From an uncultured Alphaproteobacteria bacterium (lineage in GTDB: Bacteria; Pseudomonadota; Alphaproteobacteria; UBA2966), in the NCBI GenBank assembly GCA_958295725.1, contig OY282368.1, positions 3,258,365 to 3,322,364 on the forward strand: 64,000 nt of DNA. Reading direction: 5' to 3'. The notes below the pieces were generated by a model, which was not told the origin of the DNA, did no database searches, and saw nothing but the letters and a program-made list of their open reading frames with translations. Shown in pieces: positions 45,322-55,940 of the stretch. Position 1 is the stretch's first letter, and each line of letters starts with the position of its first letter. The position numbers were made by a program, and so were the translations under genes.

Positions 45322-47283
45322 ATGCAGGATGCTATCCAGCCGTTGTGGACGCCGGCGCCTGACCGCGCCGAGCGGACGAACATGCGCGCGTTCATGCGCG
45401 CCATGGAGGAACGCTGGGATGTGGCCTTCCGGGATTTTCCGGCCTTCCGGCGCTGGACGGTCGAGGAGGACGAGAAGTTCTGGCTTTCGCTCTGGGACTT
45501 CTGTGGAGTCGTGGCGGAGACGCGCGGCGAGCGCGTCGTCGCCGACAAGCACCGAATGCCCGGCGCCCGCTGGTTTCCGGATGCCCGCCTGAGCTTTCCG
45601 GAAAACCTGCTGCGGCGGCGGGACGACACGGTCGCCATGATCTTTCGGGGTGAGGACCGGGTCCGCCGGGAACTCACCTTCGACGAGGTGTACGACCTGG
45701 TCTCGCGAACGGCGCAGGCACTCGCGGCCATAGGTGTCGCGAAGGGTGACCGGGTGGCGGGTTTCATGCCCAACATGCCTGAGACCGTCATCGCCATGCT
45801 GGCGGCGACGAGCCTGGGCGCGGTCTGGTCGTCGTGCTCGCCGGACTTCGGCGTCAAGGGCTTGCTCGACCGTTTCGGGCAGATCGCCCCCAAGGTCCTG
45901 TTCGCGGGCGACGGATACTTCTACAACGGCCAGCAGTTCGATTCCCTCGAACGCGTCGCCGCTCTGCAGAAGGAACTCGGCGATCTCGAACGGACCGTGA
46001 TCGTCCCATATTCGCGCGACGAACCTCCGCTCGATGGTCTTCCCGGAACGGTCCTGTTCAAGGATCTGATCGCTGGCCACGAAGCCCGCGATATAGACTT
46101 CGCGCAAGTGAACTTCAACGACCCCCTGGTCATCCTCTACTCGTCGGGCACGACGGGCCTGCCCAAATGCATCGTGCACGGACACGGCGGGTCTCTCCTG
46201 CAGAACCTGAAGGAACACTGCCTCCACTCGGACATCAAACCGGGCGACCGGCTCTACTACTTCACGACTTGCGGCTGGATGATGTGGAACTGGCTCGTGG
46301 CGGGCCTCGCGTCCGGAGCAACGCTGCTGCTCTACGACGGATCGCCCTTCCATCCGGACGGTAATGCCATCTTTGACTACGCGGACGCCGAGAAGATGAC
46401 CGTCCTGGGGACGTCCGCCAAATACATCGACGCGGTGCGGAACCGGGGGTTGTCGCCCATCGACTCGCACGACCTGTCCTCGGTGAAGGCGATCCTGACG
46501 ACGGGGTCGGTGCTGGCGCCCGAGTCGTTCGATTTCGTCTACGAGCGCATCAAGAAGGACGTTTGCCTGTCCTCCATCTCGGGCGGTACGGACATCATGG
46601 GATGCTTCCTCGGAGGGAATCCCGCGGGTCCCGTCTGGCGGGGCGAGATCCAGACCCGGGTGCTCGGCATGGCGGTGGATGTCTTCGACGCGAACGGGAA
46701 CCCCGCGCGGGGAGAACGCGGCGAGCTCGTCTGCACGTCCTCCTTCCCGTCCATGCCGGTCTCGTTCTGGAACGACCCGGACGGCTCCAGATACCGGGAA
46801 GCCTACTTCGAGGTCTATCCGGGGGTATGGCGGCACGGCGACTGGTGCGAGTTGACCGACCACGACGGTATGATCATCCACGGACGCTCCGACGCCGTTC
46901 TCAACCCCGGCGGCGTACGCATCGGCACGGCGGAGATCTACCGGCAGGTGGAACAGTTGGACGAGGTCGAGGAAGGTCTGGCGGTCGGCCAAGAGTGGCG
47001 GGGCGACACCCGCGTCGTCCTGTTCGTCCGTCTGCGCGAGGGACTGACGCTCGACGACGATCTGGCCGACCGGATCAAGGCGCGAATACGCCGGAACGTC
47101 TCGCCTCGGCACGTGCCCGCGAAGGTTCTGCAAGTGCCCGACGTGCCGCGCACGATCTCGGGCAAGATTACGGAGCTCGCGGTGCGGGAGGTGGTTCACG
47201 GCAGGCCCGTGAGGAACACCGACGCCATGGCCAATCCCGAAGCCCTGGACCACTATCGCGACCACCCGGAGCTGGCAACCTGA
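45322..47283 (+). CDS. Acetoacetate-CoA ligase
   Basis: A 653-residue ANL-superfamily adenylating enzyme that makes acetoacetyl-CoA from acetoacetate, ATP and CoA. The nucleotide loop is [17 protein letters not shown], followed by [30 protein letters not shown] and the C-terminal acylation lysine in [19 protein letters not shown]. The length and the N-terminal [13 protein letters not shown] fit the acetoacetyl-CoA synthetase branch, not acetyl-CoA synthetase. It probably feeds ketone-body or PHB-derived acetoacetate into metabolism. Confidence 0.94.
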   Translation: MQDAIQPLWTPAPDRAERTNMRAFMRAMEERWDVAFRDFPAFRRWTVEEDEKFWLSLWDFCGVVAETRGERVVADKHRMPGARWFPDARLSFPENLLRRRDDTVAMIFRGEDRVRRELTFDEVYDLVSRTAQALAAIGVAKGDRVAGFMPNMPETVIAMLAATSLGAVWSSCSPDFGVKGLLDRFGQIAPKVLFAGDGYFYNGQQFDSLERVAALQKELGDLERTVIVPYSRDEPPLDGLPGTVLFKDLIAGHEARDIDFAQVNFNDPLVILYSSGTTGLPKCIVHGHGGSLLQNLKEHCLHSDIKPGDRLYYFTTCGWMMWNWLVAGLASGATLLLYDGSPFHPDGNAIFDYADAEKMTVLGTSAKYIDAVRNRGLSPIDSHDLSSVKAILTTGSVLAPESFDFVYERIKKDVCLSSISGGTDIMGCFLGGNPAGPVWRGEIQTRVLGMAVDVFDANGNPARGERGELVCTSSFPSMPVSFWNDPDGSRYREAYFEVYPGVWRHGDWCELTDHDGMIIHGRSDAVLNPGGVRIGTAEIYRQVEQLDEVEEGLAVGQEWRGDTRVVLFVRLREGLTLDDDLADRIKARIRRNVSPRHVPAKVLQVPDVPRTISGKITELAVREVVHGRPVRNTDAMANPEALDHYRDHPELAT

Positions 47284-47336
47284 CGCCCTCGTCGCGGATG
47301 TAGGGAACGCGAACGAGACCCGCGTTCCAGACGGCC

Positions 47337-48647
47337 TCAGTCGGCCAGCAGCGATCTCCGGCTGAAAAAGAACTCGTCCACGGCGGCGACGAGGCCCTCG
47401 ATCTCCGTTCCGGTCATCGGCAGCGACAGGGCGATCATGCCGGTGCGCGCGAGAAAGTGGTCCTGGTCCATCATGTCGAAGTGGAAGAGATCACGCTTGC
47501 GCAGGTCCGTCCCGCGCACATCTCGCGGCGCGCGGATGGGCGCGGCCGTGAAATGGATGTTGAGCATGGATCCTGCCCCGGTGAACTGCACCGGCAGGCC
47601 ATGCTTGTCGGCGAGCCCGTTGAGCCGCGCGCGCAGGTCGTCTCCCCGGGCGTTGAGGTCGCGCGCGGCGTCCTCGGTGTAGATTTCCTCGATGGCCGCC
47701 AAGCCGGCGGTCATCGTGAGAACGTTGTTGTTGAAGGTGCCGGACTGCGGCAGCGACTTCTCGCCCGTCTGGTCGTAGTGCTTCATCAGGTCGGCGCGGC
47801 CGCCAAAGGCGCCGAACGACAGACCTCCGCCGAGGTGCTTGCTGACCGTCATCAGATCCGGCATGACGCCGACCTCGTCCTGGTAGCCGTTCGGCCCGAG
47901 GCGGGAGGTCATCACTTCGTCGAAGACGAAGACGATCCCCTTTTCCCGCGTCGCATCGCGTAAGGCTTGCAGGAATTCCCGTTCCGCCGGGATGCATCCG
48001 GAAGCGCCCGCCATCGGCTCGACGATTACGGCCGCGAGGTCGTTCCCATGCCTGTCGATCAGGGCGAGGGCGCCGTCGAGGTCGTTGTAGGGCGCCAGCA
48101 CCCAGGGAATGGGATAGTTCACCGGCGCGGGGCCGTGCTCGAAGTTGAATACGCCGCCGTGATAGCAGCCCTCGAACGCCATCACGTGGGTTCTGCCCGT
48201 TGCGGCGCGCGCGAGTGTCAGGGCCCAGATGTTGGCCTCGGTGCCGGAGTTGGCGAAGCGGATCTGCTCGAAGGCCGGGAAACGCCGACACAAGGCCTCG
48301 GCGAAGGGCGCTTCATGCCTGTGGGGCCCGTTGAGGGCGATGCCGCCGTCCAGGGTTTCGACGATCACGCGGCGAACGGCTGGATGGGTATGACCGAAAA
48401 TGCCCGCCGTGTAGTCGCCCATGAAATCGGCATAGCGGTGATCGTCCACGTCCCAGATGTAGGCGCCCTCGCCGCGCAAGAAGGCGAGGGGAAAGGGCCG
48501 GAAGTAGAGTGCGCTGCGACCGACGCCGCCGGCGATCGGCCGGGAGGCGATCTCGTGATAGGCGCGGCTATTGGGATTGGCGATGGCGTACTTGTCCTCC
48601 GCCTCCTTGAGCGCGGCGTCGAGGTCGACGTTGGGTTGCATGGCCAT
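47337..48647 (-). CDS. Class III aminotransferase / GSA aminomutase-like
   Basis: A 436-residue PLP enzyme. Cofactor loop FANSGTEANIWAL, Asp in FVFDEVMTSRLG, Schiff-base lysine in TVSKHLGGG. It resembles glutamate-1-semialdehyde aminomutase in fold but lacks its context, so is likely another transaminase or mutase. ATG 48647 is chosen because AAAGG lies 8 nt upstream; ATG 48641 and 48665 are in frame. It is clearly different from the homologue at 17706-19100. Confidence 0.87.
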   Translation of the reverse strand: MAMQPNVDLDAALKEAEDKYAIANPNSRAYHEIASRPIAGGVGRSALYFRPFPLAFLRGEGAYIWDVDDHRYADFMGDYTAGIFGHTHPAVRRVIVETLDGGIALNGPHRHEAPFAEALCRRFPAFEQIRFANSGTEANIWALTLARAATGRTHVMAFEGCYHGGVFNFEHGPAPVNYPIPWVLAPYNDLDGALALIDRHGNDLAAVIVEPMAGASGCIPAEREFLQALRDATREKGIVFVFDEVMTSRLGPNGYQDEVGVMPDLMTVSKHLGGGLSFGAFGGRADLMKHYDQTGEKSLPQSGTFNNNVLTMTAGLAAIEEIYTEDAARDLNARGDDLRARLNGLADKHGLPVQFTGAGSMLNIHFTAAPIRAPRDVRGTDLRKRDLFHFDMMDQDHFLARTGMIALSLPMTGTEIEGLVAAVDEFFFSRRSLLAD

Positions 48648-48702
48648 GGGGCACCCTTTCGTCATCCGGTCCCCGACAGGCTGCGCCCCGTCTCCGGACG
48701 AG

Positions 48703-49089
48703 TCAATCGCCTGTCCCGCCAATCGACGGCGGGCCATATCTCGTGTTCAGGACCCGATTTCTCCAGGCCGGCAACGTCCACGGCAGCCGGGCGCGCGACC
48801 GGCCACTGTCCACGGTCTCGCCGCCATCGCGCGCAACATTCGCAAAGGCGCCAGGTTTTCGCGCCTCCATGGCGTCGTCGAACCGGCACGCGAAGCGGTT
48901 GTGGTGGGTCTTGTGTGGGCCGTACTCGGGCGGCGCGTCGCGCCACCCGAGGCCGTCGCGGATGACGTGGACGATGCCGGAGATGACGCGCCGGTCATCG
49001 ACCCCGGGCACGCCGAGAACCTTGTTGGGCAACAGCGACCGGATACGGTCGAAACGGGCGCCGGATAACCAGAAGTGGTAATCGGACAT
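48703..49089 (-). pseudogene. IS5-type transposase remnant (DUF4096 domain)
   Basis: The frame from ATG 49089 reads MSDYHFWLSGARFDRIRSLL then VPGVDDRRVISGIVHVIRDG and LGWRDAPPEYGPHKTHHNRF, the standard N-terminal domain of IS5-family two-frame transposases. After NRF it departs from the family and runs through unrelated sequence to a stop at 48703, with no DDE catalytic core. It is a truncated remnant, different from the complete IS5-group transposase at 35299-36252. It lies between the aminotransferase and trpS genes. Confidence 0.8.
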
Positions 49090-49183
49090 GATGACCTCCC
49101 CTATATCTGGGGAACTTGAACCGCATGCCGCCCGAATACTCAAGATCGCCTATAGGGCCTGAGCCTGGAATCCGGTCAGGAGT

Positions 49184-50182
49184 CTACGCAGCCAGAAAAC
49201 CGACGATCTCCTGGACTTCGCGCGTGACGGGTCGCGCGAGGCTTCGCGCCCGTTCGGCGCCGTCTTGAAGGACGGACTCCACATAAGCCAAGTCGTCCAT
49301 CAGGCGCTGCATTTCGGCCGTGATCGGCGCCAGCTCGGCGATCGCGAGCTCCGTCAATGCTTCCTTGAACGTCGAGAACTGGGCACCCTCGAACCGCCGA
49401 CACACATCCGCCACGGAGGCATCGCACAGGGCCGCGAATATGCCGACCAGATTGGCCGCTTCTGGCCGCGTCGCCAATCCGTCCGGCGTGCCGGGAAGCG
49501 GATCCGGATCGGTGCGCGCCCGTCGAATTTTCCTGGCGATCAGGTCGGGCGGGTCGGTCAAATTGATGCGCGCATGGTCGGACGGATCCGATTTGCTCAT
49601 CTTCTCGGTCCCATCCCGAAGGCTCATCACGCGGGTTGCTTCGCCGAGGATCAGAGGTTCCACCAACGGGAAGCAGTCGACGCCGTACTGGCTGTTGAAC
49701 GCCTGCGCGATATCGCGGCAGAGCTCCAGGTGCTGCTTCTGGTCTTCTCCGACAGGCACGTGAGTCGCTTTGTAGGCGAGGATGTCGGCCGCCATGAGGT
49801 TTGGATAGACATAGAGACCGACACTGGCGTTCTCGCGGTGCTTCCCAGCCTTTTCCTTGAACTGAGTCATGCGGTTGAGCCAGCCCAGACGCGCGATACA
49901 GTTGAATATCCAGGCGAGCTCCGCGTGCGCGCTGACCTGGCTCTGGTTGAACAGGATACCCGTCTTCGCGTCGACCCCCGCGGCCAGCAGGCTCGCCGCG
50001 ACCTCGCGCGTGCTGGCTCGCAGCTCGGCAGGATCTTGCGCGGCCGTGATGGCGTGCATGTCCACCACGCAATAGATACATTCGTATTCAGCCTGCAACG
50101 TAACCCAGTTGCGTATCGCGCCCAGGTAATTGCCGAGATGCAGATTCCCCGTTGGCTGGACTCCCGAGAAAATGCGCCGCAT
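49184..50182 (-). CDS. trpS: Tryptophan-tRNA ligase
   Basis: Charges tRNA-Trp. The 332-residue class Ic synthetase has [19 protein letters not shown] (HIGH-type GNLHLGN) at residues ~4-22, then VVDMHAIT, and KMSKSDPS in the middle. ATG 50182 (MRRIF) is chosen over ATG 50194 because GAGG lies 8 nt upstream. It lies downstream of murJ and glnD on the same strand, an order common in alphaproteobacteria. Confidence 0.97.
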   Translation of the reverse strand: MRRIFSGVQPTGNLHLGNYLGAIRNWVTLQAEYECIYCVVDMHAITAAQDPAELRASTREVAASLLAAGVDAKTGILFNQSQVSAHAELAWIFNCIARLGWLNRMTQFKEKAGKHRENASVGLYVYPNLMAADILAYKATHVPVGEDQKQHLELCRDIAQAFNSQYGVDCFPLVEPLILGEATRVMSLRDGTEKMSKSDPSDHARINLTDPPDLIARKIRRARTDPDPLPGTPDGLATRPEAANLVGIFAALCDASVADVCRRFEGAQFSTFKEALTELAIAELAPITAEMQRLMDDLAYVESVLQDGAERARSLARPVTREVQEIVGFLAA

Positions 50183-50236
50183 CGCTTGCCTCATGCTCGT
50201 CAGCGCACCGAGTTATGGTACCTGCGCACGTGAGGG

Positions 50237-51787
50237 TCAACCATCGGGAGCGGGACGGAAGGACCGCAGATCGTCCGGACGAACCGCGCCGGTGGCAAAG
50301 GCGGCGAGCCCGAACAGTCCGAGACCTCCGACGACCAAGAGCACGACGGACAGGATACGCGGTAGGAACGTGCCCGCCAGCCAGGCGTCGAGGCCCGTGT
50401 GCGCCACGGCGAGCCCCCCCGCCATGATCGCCGTCGCCAGTAGTATCCTTGGCAACCGCCGCCGCAATCGGGCATCGGCGACGAAGTCGCCGCGCCGGGA
50501 TAACGGGCGCGCGAGCAACCACGTGTTGAGCCACGCCGAGAGTGCCGTGGCGAGAGCGAGCCCGACGTGATCGAGCCACTGCATCAGGACGAGATTGAGA
50601 GCGAGATTGACCAGCACGCAAATGGCGGCAATCCGCACCGGCGTGGCCGTGTCCTGTCTCGCGAAGTACGCGGGGGTCAGCACCTTGACCAGGACGTAGG
50701 CCGGCAGGCCGACCGCGTAGGCACGCAGAGCCAGTGCCGTGAGGTCCGATTCACGGGGTCCGAATTCCCCACGCTCGAACAACACTGACACGAAAGGATG
50801 CGCCAGCACGACGATGGACGCCGCGGCGGGCAGGGCGAGAAGCAACGCGAACTCGGTTGCCCGATTCTGATGGCGGATAGCCCGACCCCTCCGGCCCCCG
50901 CCAAGTTCCCGCGAGATCAGCGGCAGCAACGCCGTGCCCACGGCCACGCCGACCACGCCGAGGGGCAATTGGGTGAGCCGGTCCGCATAGAAGAGATACG
51001 AGACCGCGCCGGACGGCAGCAGGGATGCCAATACGATATCGACCACGAGATTGATCTGAACGACACCTGCGCCGATCGCCGCGGGAGCCATGAGCCGTAG
51101 CAGGCGTTCGACCCGCGGCGTGAACCGGGGTCTGGGAAACCGTAACGGCATGTCGGCGCGGTCAAGGGCGACGACCAGCCAGACGAACTGAATCGCCCCG
51201 GCCACGGCGACACCCCATGCAAGCGCGTGCCCCGGTGTCGGCGTCGATTTCGCGAGCCAGAGAAGTGCCCCGATAAGGCAAAGATTGAGGAGCACCGGCG
51301 TGACCGCGACCGCGGCGAAGCGTCCCAGACTGTTCAGAATGCCCCCCATCAGCGACACCACGCTGATGAACAGCAGATAGGGAAACGTGATGCGTGTCAG
51401 TGCGACCGTCAGGTCGAACTTCTCCGGCCAAGCGACGAACCCGGGCGCCATTCCGTACATCAACCAAGGCATCAGGGCCTGGAACAGTCCGACCAGGAGG
51501 ACGAGGACGACGACGAGAACGGCCAGAGCGGACTGAGCGAAATCGCGGGCGGCGTCGCGCCCGTCGCGTTCGAGGATCTCGGAAAAGATGGGAACGAATC
51601 CCGCGTTGAACGCGCCTTCGGCGAACAGACGACGAAAGAAATTGGGCAGCTTGAACGCGACGAAGAAGGCATCGGTCACCATTCCCGCGCCTAGGAACGC
51701 CGCGATCAGGACATCCCGGACGAAGCCGAGAACGCGGCTCAACATCGTGTAGCCACCGACGGTCGTGATAGCCGGGAGTAGCTTCAT
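50237..51787 (-). CDS. murJ: Lipid II flippase MurJ
   Basis: A 516-residue integral membrane protein of the MOP/MVF superfamily with about 14 hydrophobic segments. It flips lipid II across the inner membrane for peptidoglycan synthesis. Conserved N-terminal features are TMLSRVLGFVRDVLIAAFLG, FKLPNFFRRLFAEGAFNAGF and FVPIFSE; later come FYADRLTQLPLGVVGVAVGT and PAYFARQDTATPVRIA. It lies between glnD and trpS on the same strand. Confidence 0.97.
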   Translation of the reverse strand: MKLLPAITTVGGYTMLSRVLGFVRDVLIAAFLGAGMVTDAFFVAFKLPNFFRRLFAEGAFNAGFVPIFSEILERDGRDAARDFAQSALAVLVVVLVLLVGLFQALMPWLMYGMAPGFVAWPEKFDLTVALTRITFPYLLFISVVSLMGGILNSLGRFAAVAVTPVLLNLCLIGALLWLAKSTPTPGHALAWGVAVAGAIQFVWLVVALDRADMPLRFPRPRFTPRVERLLRLMAPAAIGAGVVQINLVVDIVLASLLPSGAVSYLFYADRLTQLPLGVVGVAVGTALLPLISRELGGGRRGRAIRHQNRATEFALLLALPAAASIVVLAHPFVSVLFERGEFGPRESDLTALALRAYAVGLPAYVLVKVLTPAYFARQDTATPVRIAAICVLVNLALNLVLMQWLDHVGLALATALSAWLNTWLLARPLSRRGDFVADARLRRRLPRILLATAIMAGGLAVAHTGLDAWLAGTFLPRILSVVLLVVGGLGLFGLAAFATGAVRPDDLRSFRPAPDG

Positions 51788-51830
51788 GGCCTGTCACGTA
51801 GCGCGAGACGGTGGCGGAAAGACGACCGTT

Positions 51831-54668
51831 TCAAACAGCCGCCACCGCTCCCCGAAGATTCCGGCCTCCCGGATCCCGGGCCACCTCTTCGGCCCCCCCT
51901 CCCAACACCGCCATCAGCTCCGTCCGAATGCGATCCAGTTTTCCTTCATGCACGACCTTCAGACCGAACACGTCCTTGACGTAAAAGACATCGATCGCGC
52001 TTTCGCCGTAAGTCGCAACCCGCGCCGTGGCGATCGACAAGCCCAGATCGGCGATGGCACGAGTGACGTCGTAGAGGAGTCCCCGACGGTCGCGCGCGTT
52101 CACCTCGATCACCGTAAAGACGTGACTCGCGGTGTTGTCGACAATGACCCGCGGCGTCACCTGGAATACCCGGGCGCGTCCGGAAATGCCGAACTGGCGC
52201 GCGAGAGCGCGGCCGGGATCGATCACGCCCGCGAGCGTCCGTTCGACAGTCGATTCCAGCTTGGCCAGGGCGCGCGCCTCCTCGAGGGGACCGCCCGCCG
52301 GATCCTGAACCCAGAACGTGTCGAGAGCCATGCCGTCGTTCGTCGTGAATATCTTGGCTTCGACGATGTTGGCGCCCGACATCGCGATGGCGCCGGCCAT
52401 GAGGGCGAAGAGTCCATGGTGATCCTGAGTGTAGATGGTGACTTCGGTGACCGCATGAAACGAGTCGGAGCGGAAATCCAGCGCCAGGCGCCGGCCTGCC
52501 GAGTCGGCGCGGCGCACCAACCCGGCGTGTCGCGACAGCGTCTCCGCGTCCGCGGACAGCCAGTAGGAGGAATGACCGCGTACCAGATAGGTCTCGAACT
52601 CGTCGTCCGACCAGTCGGACAGGCGGGATCGAAGCTCCGCTTGCGCGGCGGCGACGCGTTCGTCGTCTCCCTCCTCGGACAAGCCTCCGGACAACGCCTC
52701 CTCGGTTCGATGGTAGAGGTCGCGCAGAAGCTGGCCTTTCCACCCGTTCCAGACAGCTGGGCCGACCGCTCTGATATCGGCGACCGTCAACACCAGAAGA
52801 AGCTTGAGGCGTTCGGGGCTCTGTACGAGAGCCGCGAAGTCGGACACGGTCTTGGGATCCTGTATGTCCCTCTTGAAGGCGGTGGAGCTCATGGCGAGGT
52901 GATGACGAACCAGCCACGCGACGGTTTCCGTTTCCGCATTGCTCAAACCGAGGCGGGGACCGAGCCCGAAGGCGATGTCGGCACCGATCTCGGAGTGATC
53001 CCCGCCCCGGCCCTTGGCGATATCGTGGAGCAGCATCGCGAGGAACAGGACGGGACGCGATTGGATTTTGTGAATGATCTCGTTCGACAGGGGAAGGTCT
53101 TCCTCCAGCGAACCGCGTTCGATCCTAGCCAGCATTCCGATCGCGCGGATCGTATGCTCGTCCACGGTATAGACGTGGTACATATCGTGTTGCATCTGTG
53201 CGACGATCCGCCCGAAGTCCGGCACGAATCGCCCGAACACCCCCGCCTCGTTCATGCGCCGGAGCGTGGTCTCGGGATCCCGCCTCGACGTCAGTATTTC
53301 GAGGAATAGCCGATTGGCCTCGGGGTTCTCCCGCAGGGACGTGTCGATCAAGTGGAGACTACGGGTGACGAGTCTCAGGACGCGCGGGTGAACATCCACC
53401 TCGTAGCGGTCCGAATGGCGGAAGAGCCGGATCAGCGAGACTGGATCCCGTCGGAACAGATCGTCATCGACGACGTCGATGCGTCCTCCCTCGATGACGA
53501 AACCGACGAGCCGTTCCTGCCGCTGACCGATACGCGGCAGGCGGAAGCGAGACCTCCGCTTGAACTGCTCCTCAAGGGCCGCACAGAAGATACGCGTGAG
53601 ATCGCCAACTTCCTTGGCGACGAGATAGTAGTGCTTCATGAAACGTTCGACACCACGCGAACCTGGGCGGTCCGTGTACCGCATACGCCGTCCGATCTGT
53701 GGCTGGACGTCGAAGGTCAGCCTTTCCTCCGCGCGATGCGTCAGGTAGTGCAGATGGCAACGGACGACCCAGAGATACTCTTCTGTTTTCGCGAAGCGCC
53801 GGAACTCGGCCCGAGTCAGCACCCCATGGTCCACGAGGCCGGCGACCCTGGGAACCTGAAAGACGTACTTGCCGATCCAGAACAGAGTGTGCAGATCGCG
53901 CAACCCCCCTTTACCCTCCTTCACGTTGGGTTCCACGACATAGCGCGAATCGCCGAAACGTTTGTGGCGCCGGTCCCGCTCCGCGAGCTTGGCTTCGACG
54001 AAGGCGGGACCCGTTGAGACCACGATCTCCTCCCGGAAGCGCCGTCGCAGATCTCGATAGAGATCAGCGTCGCCGCACAGATACCTTGCCTCGAGCAAGC
54101 CGGTGCGGATCGTAATGTCGGACCGACCCAAGCGCATGCACTCGTCGATCGAGCGAGCGGCATGCCCCACTTTCAGACCGAGATCCCAAAGCATATACAA
54201 CAGGTACTCGACGACCTGCTCCCCCCACGGCGTCTGCCTGTAGGGGAAAAGAAACAGCAGATCGACATCCGAGAACGGCGCCATCTCGCCGCGGCCGTAT
54301 CCCCCGACGGCAATGACGGCAAGTCGCTCGCCGGCCGTTGGATTCGACTGCCGATAAACGTGGCGCACCGCGAAGCTGAACAGCGTCCGGACGAGTTGAT
54401 CTACCGCCCAGGCGACCGCCCGAGCGGCGGCGCGACCCGACAAGCCGGCTTCGAATCTCTCTCGAATGGATCGTTGGGCTTCAGAGAGCGCACGCCTGCT
54501 CGAGGACAACACGTCGGCGCGCACTCCCGGCCCCGGAGTACCACCCGCTTCCACCAAGGCGTTCAGGGCTTCGGCAAACTCCTTCGCATCCAAAACCTCC
54601 CGGCGGCTCCGAAAGGCGGCTACGGCGCGGCGCGGCGTGACCGTGGGATTGTCGGCCCGGACCTTCAC
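51831..54668 (-). CDS. glnD: PII uridylyltransferase / uridylyl-removing enzyme
   Basis: The main nitrogen sensor: it uridylylates PII when glutamine is low and removes UMP when high. The 945-residue protein has the nucleotidyltransferase motif [20 protein letters not shown] near residue 120, the central [10 protein letters not shown] region, an HD hydrolase domain ([17 protein letters not shown]) and two C-terminal ACT domains ([15 protein letters not shown]-like and [19 protein letters not shown]) that bind glutamine. All four parts are present. It is divergent from the dehydrogenase gene over ~146 bases. Confidence 0.97.
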   Translation of the reverse strand: MKVRADNPTVTPRRAVAAFRSRREVLDAKEFAEALNALVEAGGTPGPGVRADVLSSSRRALSEAQRSIRERFEAGLSGRAAARAVAWAVDQLVRTLFSFAVRHVYRQSNPTAGERLAVIAVGGYGRGEMAPFSDVDLLFLFPYRQTPWGEQVVEYLLYMLWDLGLKVGHAARSIDECMRLGRSDITIRTGLLEARYLCGDADLYRDLRRRFREEIVVSTGPAFVEAKLAERDRRHKRFGDSRYVVEPNVKEGKGGLRDLHTLFWIGKYVFQVPRVAGLVDHGVLTRAEFRRFAKTEEYLWVVRCHLHYLTHRAEERLTFDVQPQIGRRMRYTDRPGSRGVERFMKHYYLVAKEVGDLTRIFCAALEEQFKRRSRFRLPRIGQRQERLVGFVIEGGRIDVVDDDLFRRDPVSLIRLFRHSDRYEVDVHPRVLRLVTRSLHLIDTSLRENPEANRLFLEILTSRRDPETTLRRMNEAGVFGRFVPDFGRIVAQMQHDMYHVYTVDEHTIRAIGMLARIERGSLEEDLPLSNEIIHKIQSRPVLFLAMLLHDIAKGRGGDHSEIGADIAFGLGPRLGLSNAETETVAWLVRHHLAMSSTAFKRDIQDPKTVSDFAALVQSPERLKLLLVLTVADIRAVGPAVWNGWKGQLLRDLYHRTEEALSGGLSEEGDDERVAAAQAELRSRLSDWSDDEFETYLVRGHSSYWLSADAETLSRHAGLVRRADSAGRRLALDFRSDSFHAVTEVTIYTQDHHGLFALMAGAIAMSGANIVEAKIFTTNDGMALDTFWVQDPAGGPLEEARALAKLESTVERTLAGVIDPGRALARQFGISGRARVFQVTPRVIVDNTASHVFTVIEVNARDRRGLLYDVTRAIADLGLSIATARVATYGESAIDVFYVKDVFGLKVVHEGKLDRIRTELMAVLGGGAEEVARDPGGRNLRGAVAAV

Positions 54669-54814
54669 TTCTGAGTCCTCACGGCTTGCGCGGTCTCGGT
54701 GGGTCTTGCATCATCATACCGGTCGACGCGTATCACAGACAGTGCTCATCGGATCGCCGACCAGAACCTGCGGTCGCGCGTCCGGGCGCTTATCGAACGA
54801 GGCAGGGAGGAATC

Positions 54815-55927
54815 ATGGACGTCCGCGCCGCAGTCGCTCACAGAGCCGGCGACCCCCTTTCGATCGAGACCGTCCGGCTCGATGGTCCCAAGGCCGGCGA
54901 GGTTCTGGTCGAGGTCAAGGCAACGGGGATCTGCCATACCGATGCCTACACCTTGTCCGGCGCCGACCCGGAAGGGTTGTTCCCGTCCGTTCTCGGACAC
55001 GAAGGCGCCGGCGTCGTCGTCGAGGTAGGGCACGGCGTCGCCAGCGTCGCGCCCGGCGACCACGTGATTCCCCTCTACACGCCGGAATGCCGACAGTGCG
55101 AGTACTGCCTTTCGGGGAAGACCAACCTGTGCCAGGCCATTCGAGAAACCCAGGGCCAAGGAGTCATGCCGGACGGAACCAGCCGTTTCAGCCTCGGAGG
55201 CGAGAAGCTGTATCACTACATGGGCACGTCGACGTTCGCCAATTTCACGGTGCTGCCCGAGATCGCCGTCGCCAAGATCCGGAAGGACGCGCCGTTCGAC
55301 AAGGTCTGCTACATCGGCTGCGGCGTGACGACGGGGATCGGAGCCGTCATCAACACGGCCAGGGTCGAAGCCGGCACCAACGTCGTGGTCTTCGGCCTGG
55401 GTGGCATCGGCCTCAACGTCATCCAGGGTTGCCGGCTCGTGGGCGCCGACATGATCGTCGGGGTCGACATCAACGACGGAAAGAAGAAGCTCGCGGAACG
55501 GTTCGGCATGACCCACTTTGTCAATCCAAGGGAAGTCGACGGCGACCTCACGTCCTATCTCGTGACGTTGACGAACGGAGGCGCCGATTATTCGTTCGAG
55601 TGCATCGGCAACGTCGACACCATGCGTCAGGCACTCGAGTGTTGCCACAAGGGTTGGGGTGAAAGTACGATCATCGGCGTTGCGCCCGCCGGGACGGAGA
55701 TCGCGACACGTCCCTTCCAACTGGTGACGGGTCGCGTATGGCGCGGAACGGCCTTCGGTGGCGCCAAGGGGCGCACGGACGTGCCGAAAATCGTCGACTG
55801 GTACATGGACGGCAAGATCAATATCGACGACCTGATCACGCACACCATGCCATTGGATAATATCAACGATGCCTTCCGCTTGATGCATGAAGGCGAATCC
55901 ATCAGATCGGTCGTCGTATACGACTGA
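54815..55927 (+). CDS. S-(hydroxymethyl)glutathione dehydrogenase (class III ADH)
   Basis: A 370-residue zinc-dependent alcohol dehydrogenase of the AdhC/FrmA class, which oxidises the glutathione adduct of formaldehyde. Catalytic zinc ligands lie in [14 protein letters not shown] and GHEGAG, the structural zinc cysteines in [17 protein letters not shown], and the NAD site in [28 protein letters not shown] is typical of class III. ATG 54815 has a strong ribosome-binding site (AGGGAGG). It is convergent with mutS, 13 nt apart. Confidence 0.96.
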   Translation: MDVRAAVAHRAGDPLSIETVRLDGPKAGEVLVEVKATGICHTDAYTLSGADPEGLFPSVLGHEGAGVVVEVGHGVASVAPGDHVIPLYTPECRQCEYCLSGKTNLCQAIRETQGQGVMPDGTSRFSLGGEKLYHYMGTSTFANFTVLPEIAVAKIRKDAPFDKVCYIGCGVTTGIGAVINTARVEAGTNVVVFGLGGIGLNVIQGCRLVGADMIVGVDINDGKKKLAERFGMTHFVNPREVDGDLTSYLVTLTNGGADYSFECIGNVDTMRQALECCHKGWGESTIIGVAPAGTEIATRPFQLVTGRVWRGTAFGGAKGRTDVPKIVDWYMDGKINIDDLITHTMPLDNINDAFRLMHEGESIRSVVVYD

Positions 55928-55940
55928 ACGCGTCGAGATC

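Noticed and set aside
44830-47265. 811-codon minus-strand frame
   Set aside because: Antisense shadow of YkvA and the acetoacetyl-CoA ligase gene.
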